From Zelonia costaricensis (lineage: Eukaryota > Euglenozoa > Kinetoplastea > Trypanosomatida > Trypanosomatidae), in NCBI GenBank assembly GCA_030849075.1, contig JASAOO010002998.1, forward strand, positions 1 through 16,805: a stretch of 16,805 nt of DNA, written 5' to 3'. Positions 1 to 7,299 of this stretch are shown here, piece after piece. A model generated the notes under the pieces. It did not search any database, was not told the DNA's origin, and saw only the letters and a program-made list of their open reading frames with translations. Within the stretch, counting starts at the first letter, position 1, and each line of letters opens with the position of its first letter. Made by a program: the position numbers and the translations under genes.

Positions 1-830
1 AAGCAGAGACGTCGCACCGTGGTTCCCGCTTCTCGTTCCCGCCCCCCCCCCTCTCTCCGCCCACCCTCGCTTCTGTCCTTCTCCTCGTCACTGTCACTGG
101 AATCTCGGCACGACACGCGCACGCGCGCACGTACAGGTAGTCGTAGCCGACGTGACGATGCGCTTCACATGATGAGAATAGAAGGGGAAACAAGGAGCGG
201 GGGGGGAGGTGGACACCGCTCAAGAGAAGAGGCTCGGTGGCGTACACAGGAGACTTGCCGACGACTTACTCGGTTGTGTGTTGGCGTGTACAAGTGGGTG
301 AGCGGCTGGTGGGTGGGTGAGTGTGTGTGTGTGTAGGGGGGGGGTGTAGCTGGGCTACGTGTGACCCTCCCTCTCTCGTGGAGTTTGATCTGTACATGAG
401 AAAAGAAGCACACAACGGACAAGAAGAGTGTGCGCCTGTGCCGTTCCACGTCAGCGCCCATGCAACGAGTCGACCGTGCACAGTCGACGAGAGGAGAAGC
501 CCACAAAGGAAGAGAAGAGAGAGGGGCGGGGCGACTGGTGACGAAGGCGGCCCAGCAGAGCCGCGGCCGTCGCGATCGGGGATGTCAGCGCCGGAGGGGG
601 AAGGGAGGAGGGAGACGACGAGTGGTGCGGTAGTGTAGCGCAGGCAGTGCCATAAGGTTCTGTGGCACGCACCCGCACCGATGCCCCTGTCCCCTTCCTT
701 CCTCGCTCCGCCCACCCCTCCCCCTCCTCCCCTCTGCGAAGCCCGTGCGGCCACTGCTGGGAACAGCCCACGCCTTCTTCAAGCCCGGCCACCTCCCCGC
801 TCACCTTCCCCGTCTTCCCATCGCGCACAT
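1..830. other. Spacer downstream of the ankyrin-repeat gene
   Basis: No convincing gene is seen. On the minus strand this follows the stop of the ankyrin gene, so its right part should be that gene's 3' UTR. A GT run lies at 321-334, followed almost at once by a run of G. Purine-rich stretches on the plus strand near 503-530 and 593-617 are pyrimidine tracts on the coding strand and could serve trans-splicing of a next gene beyond the left edge; no acceptor could be assigned. The open frames here are short and made of repeat translation (Cys-Val and Thr-His runs). Confidence 0.6.
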
Positions 831-3590
831 CTAGATGATGTACTCGATGGTGTCCATGGCCATCAGCAGCGGATCCGCGGGGGCGCGGGCCGCGGCTTGA
901 TGTCGCGACGGCACAAGGATGGCGCCGCCGCCCGCCCCCCGCGACGCTCTCGAGCCGGCGAGCTCCGCACGAAGCCAAGACGGCGACGGCGGGGCCGGGA
1001 AGGGCTGCATGGGTGTGAAGGCGAGCTGTGAGCCGCCGAAGCCGCGCGACATGCGGACGGCTGGACCGCTGGCCGTCACCGTCCCGATGGTGGTCAAGGA
1101 CGTGGCTGTGGCGGCGGCGGCGGCGTCCAGCGCGTCCAGCCACACCCGCCAGGAGAGGGCGTACTGCCGCGCGTAGAGCACCCGCACCGCCTCCTGCACA
1201 TCGTACTGAGCGAGGCGGCAGCAGTGGGTGTGGTGTTGCACCCACTGCTTGAGCTGCTGCGCCTCTGCCGTGGTGTAGCGCTCCGCCCCGGCCGCGCCGG
1301 CGGTGCAGCGCTGTGTGACGAGGTGCCGCTCTGCCGTCGTGACGCGGTGGTCCTTGCCGTTGAGCTTCTCTTCGACGATGGTGGAGGCGAGGGCCACCAT
1401 TGCGTAGCTCGTCTCGTACGCCGCCACGACGCGCAGCACCGCCGCCGCCGGCACGACCTCGCGCAGCCGGTGGATGTCGCACTCGCGCAGGTGGCAGTCG
1501 TGCGCGCCAATCGCGACGAGCAGCGGCACCGTGTACGGTGATGTGGAGAGAGTCGGGCAGTGCTCGAGCAGCACGCACACCGTCTCCGCATAGCCGTTGG
1601 CAATGGCGTAGTAGAGCGCCGTGCAGTCCGCGTCGTCCCTGTAGTTCGCCTCCGCGCCAGCACGCAGCAGCTGCCGCACCACCTCCACCGGGTCGCTGTG
1701 TGGGTTGTTCACCGCGCAGAGCAGCGGGGTCCAGCAGAAGGCGTCGCACACAAGCGGGTCGACGAGCGCCGCGTTCACCACCGTACTCCCACCCCGGTCG
1801 AGCAGCGTGTGAACGTAGCGGGTATTGTTGCGGTAGCACGCACGGTGCAGCGCCGAGGCGTTGCCCTCCGCCTCCTCCGCGGCACTCACCAACGACGCCT
1901 CCCGGCGCCCCACCGGGGACAGCGGCACCGACTCGGGCAGGCCCAGCCTCGCCTGCCGCACCGCATCGCGGAACAAACTCAGCGGCTGCCCGCACGGCCG
2001 CTGAAAAATCTCCGCGAACGCAGCGCACGCGTCGGCGGCGGAGTCGAACTCCTCGCGGGCGAGGCCCTTCACAAGCCACGCGCCGGTTGCGTGGGACAGC
2101 GTGTAGGACACCGTGGCGATGTTCTTGCGCGCCTGCGTGGGGGAGCCGCCCAGCCCCGCCACGTCGTCGCGCGCATCGTCACGAGTGAGCTTGGTGGCAA
2201 ACGAACGCTGGTGCTGCTGGGCCTCGCTGGCGGCGTAGAGGTGCCAGCGGTGGCCCCGCGTGCGGCACAGCACGGCAACGCGGAGCTCACCGATGCCGTC
2301 GGAGAGGCCTACGACGTAGTCGCCCGGCTTCGCGTCCGACCGGGACGCTAGGGTGTGGGCGAGATACGCGAAGGGCTGCGAGAGGTCGACGGCGCCGTGC
2401 TCCATGTCGTGGCGGAGGTTGACGTCGAGGAGCTGCAGCGGGCCCCACACCTGCAGTAGTCGCTGCAGCGAGTAGAGGGAGACGACCCCACCGTCTTTGA
2501 AGTCGGCCACCGACATCACCGCCGGGTGTGTCCACAGCGGGAAGAGCTGCAGCAGGGGCAGGAACTCCTCGCGGGTGCAGGCGGCGCGGTTGCGGCCCAC
2601 GTGCATGTCCCAGGTGGCGCGCAGGGCGTGCTCCTCGAGGTATAGGTGCGCGTCGAAGTACACCGAGGCCTGGTCCGTCACCTTCACGTACCACCGGATG
2701 TGCGCAAAGTGCACGACCAGGTCGGCGTTCACGCTGGCAACGGCGTCGGCCACGTGGCTGGGCAGTCGGCGCCGGCCACTCAGCGGCACGGCCTCCTGCG
2801 AGTCCGCTGCGCCGGAAGGAGACCGGCGCGAGTCTGGCGCTGCCGCGCCATCGTACCGGCTGCGCCCCGCGGCCGCGGGCGGCTGTGCCGAGGTGATGCG
2901 GGAGGCGAGCTCGATGTCGCTGGCTGCGACGCTTACACACCGCCCACACCCGGCGCTGGGCGAGCGTGATATCGCTGGCGATGGACTCGTGGCCGCGGTC
3001 GGCGAGGTCGCGGGGCTACTCGTGTCGTCCGGGGCGGCCCCGCCGCGGCCCGGCACGGAGGAGCTGAGCTGTCCCTCCCACGCCTCGTACTCGCGCAGGG
3101 CGCGCTCGCCACGCTCGAGAATGCGGTAGAGGAAGCGCATCAGGCGGTCCAGCAGCACACCCTGACGCTGCGACTCGGCGCGGCCGACAGCAAGACGGTC
3201 GCTAAGGTCGAGCAGGTACGTGTGTATCTCCCGCAGCATTGGAAATACCGCGAGCAGCGCGATGCCGAGGTCGGTGCACAGGGTGTCCATGCGCACCGCC
3301 AGCACGAGGACATCGGCAATGGGGGTGCCGGCTGTGATGAGTCCATTCGTGACGCTGTGGAGGTGCTGGCGGCACTCTCCGTAGGCGGCACGGAAGAGGC
3401 GGAACTCCTGCGTGCTGAGTGGCACCCCGTCGTTGAGCTCCGTCGTGATGCTCCGCAGGGCGTGCACGGGCGGGCCGGCACGACCCGGGACAGGGGCGAG
3501 GTCGGGGAACTGTGACACGTCCGCGTCTGAGACGGCGCGCGCGATGGCGCGCAGCTCGGGAGGGATGTTGTAGCGGCGCTGCTTCGGCAT
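831..3590 (-). CDS. Ankyrin-repeat protein with a Cbl TKB-like (EF-hand + SH2-like) region
   Basis: A 919-residue protein starting at the first ATG; the frame extends nine codons further only through a GTG. Residues about 35-170 are helix-rich. About 180-265 is a Ser/Pro/Ala-rich linker. About 310-390 resembles the EF-hand-like part of Cbl proteins, with the stretch DFKDGGVVSLYSLQ at 363-376 and W382. About 395-535 reads as SH2-like: KPGDYVVGLS ends at 430, and a second half at 494-529 has the pattern of the late SH2 strands and last helix. The conserved phosphotyrosine arginine position holds Gly428. Ankyrin repeats follow at about 577-700: one begins NASALHRAC, one contains GAEANYRDD near 645, one begins TALYYAI near 656, and a fourth is weak. 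The C-terminal 150 residues are Ala/Thr-rich. The ankyrin assignment is firm; the Cbl-like assignment is inferred from pattern. Cbl itself has a RING after this module, and none is visible here. It may be a scaffold protein; no enzymatic site is seen. Confidence 0.93.
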   Translation of the reverse strand: MPKQRRYNIPPELRAIARAVSDADVSQFPDLAPVPGRAGPPVHALRSITTELNDGVPLSTQEFRLFRAAYGECRQHLHSVTNGLITAGTPIADVLVLAVRMDTLCTDLGIALLAVFPMLREIHTYLLDLSDRLAVGRAESQRQGVLLDRLMRFLYRILERGERALREYEAWEGQLSSSVPGRGGAAPDDTSSPATSPTAATSPSPAISRSPSAGCGRCVSVAASDIELASRITSAQPPAAAGRSRYDGAAAPDSRRSPSGAADSQEAVPLSGRRRLPSHVADAVASVNADLVVHFAHIRWYVKVTDQASVYFDAHLYLEEHALRATWDMHVGRNRAACTREEFLPLLQLFPLWTHPAVMSVADFKDGGVVSLYSLQRLLQVWGPLQLLDVNLRHDMEHGAVDLSQPFAYLAHTLASRSDAKPGDYVVGLSDGIGELRVAVLCRTRGHRWHLYAASEAQQHQRSFATKLTRDDARDDVAGLGGSPTQARKNIATVSYTLSHATGAWLVKGLAREEFDSAADACAAFAEIFQRPCGQPLSLFRDAVRQARLGLPESVPLSPVGRREASLVSAAEEAEGNASALHRACYRNNTRYVHTLLDRGGSTVVNAALVDPLVCDAFCWTPLLCAVNNPHSDPVEVVRQLLRAGAEANYRDDADCTALYYAIANGYAETVCVLLEHCPTLSTSPYTVPLLVAIGAHDCHLRECDIHRLREVVPAAAVLRVVAAYETSYAMVALASTIVEEKLNGKDHRVTTAERHLVTQRCTAGAAGAERYTTAEAQQLKQWVQHHTHCCRLAQYDVQEAVRVLYARQYALSWRVWLDALDAAAAATATSLTTIGTVTASGPAVRMSRGFGGSQLAFTPMQPFPAPPSPSWLRAELAGSRASRGAGGGAILVPSRHQAAARAPADPLLMAMDTIEYII

Positions 3591-3676
3591 TCTCACGGTG
3601 CGGTTTGTCGTTCGCACACGCTATTGGTGAAACACGGACGGTCTCTACGGCGCCGCGCGCCTCACACGCCGCTGAC

Positions 3677-3716
3677 CTGCGCGAGGAGACGGAAGTGGAG
3701 GGGGGGAGAGGAGGAG
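3677..3716 (-). promoter_or_regulatory. Predicted trans-splice acceptor for the ankyrin gene
   Basis: On the minus strand a pyrimidine-rich tract (3681-3716) is followed by CAG ending at 3677. This would give a 5' UTR of about 86 nt with no upstream ATG before the start at 3590. Another CAG lies five bases further on (3673-3672) and could be used instead. This is prediction from the tract plus first-AG rule known for trypanosomatids. Confidence 0.4.
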
Positions 3717-4375
3717 TCAACGAGGGGAGCGAGAGGGGAGGCAGCGGAGAGCAAAGGCGAGCCCGTGCGTGCGTCTGTGCGTGGGGGGAGGGGGGTGCAC
3801 CACAGGCCGAGGTCCAACCCGCTTCTACTCGAGCAAGAAGGGAAGAAGAAGAAGAAACACAGAAAAAGGGAAGCAGGACAGAGAAGTAGACACGCACACA
3901 CGCACAAACAGCAAAAGAGAAAACGAGCAGCGGACGCGGCACTGTGTTCACTCTTGTACAAGGGGGGGGGCGCTGGTGGACCTGCACCGCTGCGCAGCGG
4001 AGCGAAGGGGGTGGAGGAGGAGCGGACGGCGTCGGCGTCGGCGACGGCGGCAGCAACGGCGCGCACGGTAGTGGCGCGCGGGAGCGGCACCGTGAGGAGT
4101 GCTGCACGGCTCTGCGGTAGTCGACGACGTGGGGTGCGTGTTTGTGGCTTGGTTGTGTAGGCGAGTCGAGGCCACCGTTGGCGAGATGATGTGGAGAGGC
4201 GGAGAGTCGATGGAGCGGTAGAGAGCACAGTAGGCGCCAGATGAAGCCGGGGGGTGCGATGAGGGCGCTGAAGCATGAAGAGCCGCGGCAACGCGTGCCG
4301 GGACGAGGGTCAGTGGGCTGTAGGTTGCTCCGCAGCTTCACTGTCCTTTGGCAACGCAGCTGCCTCATTCGCGTC

Positions 4376-4425
<50 letters not shown>

Positions 4426-4926
4426 TGATTGAGTTCGGGGAAAGAGAGGAGACAACGCTGTTGTCGGTGGTCGTGGTAGGGAGCCGTGACTTCGGCGGTG
4501 ACAGACGACACCACCGACAGGGAGCCGACCAGGTGAAGCGGAGAAGAAGAAGAAAATGCGCGGCGGCGGTGGGCTACGAGACGAGAGAGACCAACATCGC
4601 GTCGGCGCGCGACGCAGGACACGTCTCTGCCTCGACACGAATTTCCCTGTCACACCGATATCTACATGGAGTTTCCATTGCAGCACGTCGCCTCATACCC
4701 GCTGCGAGACGGGTGCGACACAAAGAAGAACAAGAACCAGGCGCGCCAGGGCAGGTCTTGCACAGGTGATGCGCCGAGGAGGAGCAAAAGCAACAGCAAC
4801 AGCAGCACATCGGCTGCACGCGGGGCGCACGCGAGGGCAGTAGCGCACGCACGCCCGTTGATGCCCCCCCCCCCACATAACGCGTCTCCCTCACTAGCTC
4901 TCCAGCCGACGCGCACGCGCGAGGGA
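3717..4926. other. Spacer between the coiled-coil gene and the ankyrin gene
   Basis: This should hold the 3' UTR of the 506-residue protein gene and the region where the ankyrin gene's leader is processed. It contains a second purine-rich plus-strand tract at 3834-3878, a perfect GT array at 4381-4423, and a run of C at 4865-4874. Open frames here are low-complexity (Arg-rich, Ser/Pro-rich or Cys-Val repeat) and none looks like a gene. Confidence 0.6.
4381..4423. repeat. (GT)n microsatellite, longest in the window
   Basis: Forty-three bases of uninterrupted GT on the plus strand, so CA on the transcribed sense strand. It lies in the spacer about 500 bases past the stop codon of the 506-residue protein gene. 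CA/GT arrays of this type are common in trypanosomatid spacers; the length should vary between strains. Confidence 0.97.
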
Positions 4927-6447
4927 TCAGCGCGGCACCGTCCTGCCGCCACGCGTGCTCGACCGCCACATGGGGCCCCCTTGCCCGTCACGCTCCGCCG
5001 AGCTAGCCGCAGGCGCCGGCGCAGAAGGTGTGCCGTGCTCGCGCGGCGGTCGCCCTTGCTGCTGCCGCCGCTCCCGCAGCTCCGTCACAGACATGTCCTC
5101 CTCCGGCAGGCGGCGTTGCACGAGGCAGACGGAGGGCAGCGGAGCGAGTTGCATCCACTCCCACTCCCCACCGCTCGCCCCTCGCGACGCCACGCCAGCA
5201 CGCTTGGAACGGGTCGCCGCGTTCGCCAGCGCGCGCGAGTCGCCCGTGCCGTCGGCGGTGGACGGGGCACCGGCGGTGGTGGCGCCGGCAGCCGAGCGCA
5301 CCGCACGGCGCACCGCTGCGGCCTCCCCATCGCCGCTCTCGCCACCGACGACCACCACGTGGTAGCCCAGCTCGTGCCAGCGGGCCATGTTCGCGCCGGT
5401 CACGGTTGCCGGACGCGCCCCGCCCTTCAGATGCTCTTCGTCGTCGCTCGCGTACAGGAGACCCGCCGCCTCGTCGGGCCCTGCCGCGCCGCCCTCCGAC
5501 CCGGACCCGACCAACGGCGGCTGCGCCGCGGATGTGGGGCCTCCCGCTGAGGCGCCGCCGCTGCTCACGGCCTGCCGCCCGCGACGCCGCGCGCTTGCGT
5601 CCTGCGCAGACGACGTCGAGGCGCTGCGCCCGTCCTCGTCACCGCCCCCAGGCCCGGGCCGCCCCCCGGCGTCGAGCTGCGTGAGGAATACGATGGCATC
5701 CTGCTCGCTGGTTGCCACGCCGGCGGGGCGTTCCGCCAGAGTCCCGCCCGCTGCCAGTCCAATCGCATTGCCGGTGCGTGAGGGCCCTGTGGTGGTGCGC
5801 TGCATGCGCGACTCGACGGCCGAGCGCGGGGCCAGCGGCAGCCGCCCAGGCAGGCGACGCCCCTCCCTGTCCACCACATCGTCCGGCAGCAGTGCCGCCG
5901 GCACGTACTGCATCATGCTCTGCCCCACAAGCCGCTCCGCCGGAGGGTCCGCTGCGAGGTGCTGCATGGCCTGCAGGCGGCGCTGCAGGGCCTGCTGGAA
6001 CGCCGCGTCAACGGCGTCGCAGCGGCGGCGCGAGCGGCGGCGGCGGTGTTCAATTGCGGCCACCTGGCACTCCCGCATGCGCAGCTCCGCAAGCTCCTGC
6101 TCCTCAACCGCGCGCTCACGCTGGGCCATGGTGCTGAGGCCGGGGGCGGGGTTGGCCGAACCGTCTTGGCCGCCGCCGCCGCCGCTTTCGAGCAGCTGGT
6201 GCTGCTGCTCCTGGGCGTCGATCGTGGCCAGGAGGTCTTGCAGGTATGTCAGGTCGCTCGGGGGGCGGTGCCACTCCTCGTCGAACCCCATCGTCTTGCC
6301 CGTCGAGTCCTGCAGCTGCACGGCGGTGGTGGTCATGCTCGAGGCCGCGGGGTGAACGGACGGCGCGGCGGTTGTCGTGGCAGTGGTCGCGTCCGTCGCG
6401 GGACGGAGCGTGGGCAGCACCCCGGGGAACGCGTTGGAGGAGCGCAT
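4927..6447 (-). CDS. Hypothetical low-complexity protein with a basic coiled coil
   Basis: A 506-residue protein of unrecognised family, read from an ATG 13 bases downstream of a CA array on the sense strand. Residues 1-45 are Ala/Thr-rich. About 55-77 (starting FDEEWHRPPSDL) is the most protein-like conserved-looking stretch near the N terminus. A Gly run lies at 89-93. About 107-165 is a predicted coiled coil rich in Glu, Gln and Arg, with the basic run RRRRSRRR at 135-142 that could act as a nuclear or nucleic-acid-binding signal. The remainder is Gly/Ala/Ser-rich and probably disordered, broken by short ordered-looking pieces such as MARWHELGYHVVVVGG and a Trp-Glu-Trp motif followed by SVCLVQRRLPEEDMS near the C terminus. 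There is no signal peptide or membrane segment. The long open frame in a GC-rich genome and its place in the array support a real gene; function is unknown. Confidence 0.85.
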   Translation of the reverse strand: MRSSNAFPGVLPTLRPATDATTATTTAAPSVHPAASSMTTTAVQLQDSTGKTMGFDEEWHRPPSDLTYLQDLLATIDAQEQQHQLLESGGGGGQDGSANPAPGLSTMAQRERAVEEQELAELRMRECQVAAIEHRRRRSRRRCDAVDAAFQQALQRRLQAMQHLAADPPAERLVGQSMMQYVPAALLPDDVVDREGRRLPGRLPLAPRSAVESRMQRTTTGPSRTGNAIGLAAGGTLAERPAGVATSEQDAIVFLTQLDAGGRPGPGGGDEDGRSASTSSAQDASARRRGRQAVSSGGASAGGPTSAAQPPLVGSGSEGGAAGPDEAAGLLYASDDEEHLKGGARPATVTGANMARWHELGYHVVVVGGESGDGEAAAVRRAVRSAAGATTAGAPSTADGTGDSRALANAATRSKRAGVASRGASGGEWEWMQLAPLPSVCLVQRRLPEEDMSVTELRERRQQQGRPPREHGTPSAPAPAASSAERDGQGGPMWRSSTRGGRTVPR

Positions 6448-6459
6448 GGGCTTCTGCGC

Positions 6460-6477
6460 GTGTGTGTGTGTGTGTGT
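6460..6477. repeat. (GT)n run just upstream of a start codon
   Basis: GT on the plus strand, CA on the sense strand, ending 13 bases before the ATG at 6447. It would lie in the mature 5' UTR of the 506-residue protein mRNA if the acceptor predicted at 6748 is right. Confidence 0.9.
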
Positions 6478-6682
6478 CTGTGTAGCTGTGTGTCTTGCCT
6501 TGTATGAGTTCCCTTTTGTGTTTTTTTTGTGCTGGGTCGTGGGCCCCGGGTGCGTGTGGGTGTCGGAGGGACTGGCGAGTAAACCCAGTATGGTGGCACT
6601 CCGCCGACTGCGTGGAAGGGTGCCGCACGGAGTGCTGCGCCTGGGGGTAGGGGAGAGAAGAAGTGACTCCGATGCGCACGTT

Positions 6683-6715
6683 TGTGTGTGTGTAAGTGTG
6701 TGTGTGTGTGTGTGT
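6683..6715. repeat. Interrupted (GT)n repeat
   Basis: Two GT blocks on the plus strand separated by TAA, in the region upstream of the 506-residue protein gene. It lies between the predicted splice acceptor and the start codon. Confidence 0.9.
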
Positions 6716-6747
6716 CAGCGCAAGTACTGTGCACGCGGTTGCGGATG

Positions 6748-6820
6748 CTTCAGATGACGGCAATGCCAGAGAAGAAAGAAAAAAGAAAAAAACAGGAAAG
6801 AAGGCGGAGAAGAGCGAGAA
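6748..6820 (-). promoter_or_regulatory. Predicted trans-splice acceptor for the 506-residue protein gene
   Basis: A strong pyrimidine tract on the minus strand (plus-strand A/G-rich block at about 6768-6820) is followed by its first AG at 6749-6748. This gives a 5' UTR of about 300 nt with no upstream ATG. A second, weaker tract at about 6642-6665 offers a shorter leader, so the choice is uncertain. Confidence 0.35.
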
Positions 6821-7245
6821 CGTGGGTAAGCTCATGCGAAGCGGCTGCCGTAGCGCGCACGCAACAAGTCGTTGGTACCGTGGAGCGGAGCAGCGCAGGA
6901 GCGCACGAGAAGAAGAAGAAAAGAGGCGCGTGCTGCCGCCCTGCCCCCTGCCCCATTTTCTTCATCGGCGCGCCGCACCTCTCGTTTGAGTTCTTCTTCT
7001 GGGGCACGAGGCGGGAACCGACAGACGCAAACTGGTAAGGGTGGGGGGGAAGGAGGAGCGTGAGGCAGCCCCCGCCACCGGCAGCACCGCGGTCGTCTGC
7101 AGCAGCGAGAAGGCTCTGCGCGCACACGGGTGTGTCTGCACGTCACCTTCATCAAACGAGTCTGCAGCCTGCGCTTTGCGAGCACGTGATGATGGTGACG
7201 CACGCGGCTGCACCCCCCGCTTTTTCTTCTGTATGTGTGTACGTG

Positions 7246-7276
<31 letters not shown>

Positions 7277-7299
7277 ACGTGCTTTTCCGCCGCCCCACA
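6821..7299. other. Spacer downstream of the XPB helicase gene
   Basis: This should be mainly the 3' UTR of the helicase mRNA. It contains an imperfect GT array at 7231-7280 close to the stop codon and a purine-rich block near 6907-6925. No gene was recognised. Confidence 0.6.
7231..7280. repeat. Imperfect (GT)n repeat in the helicase 3' flank
   Basis: A GT array on the plus strand broken by AC and GC steps, starting about 20 bases past the helicase stop codon. It would be transcribed as CA/TG-rich sequence in the 3' UTR. Confidence 0.9.

Noticed and set aside
308..345. GGT/GT/G-run block that could form a G-quadruplex on the plus strand
   Set aside because: The potential is visible, but such blocks are frequent in these spacers and nothing links this one to a function.
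451..2079. Long minus-strand open frame of 542 codons in another frame of the ankyrin gene
   Set aside because: It is Arg/Gly/Ala-rich out-of-frame sequence with no family features, and it overlaps the ankyrin-repeat frame that has clear repeats. Long shadow frames are common in GC-rich DNA.
3202..4686. Minus-strand open frame of 494 codons crossing the 5' end of the ankyrin gene
   Set aside because: It translates the CA array as Thr-His repeats and otherwise reads Ser/Pro/Arg low complexity through spacer sequence.
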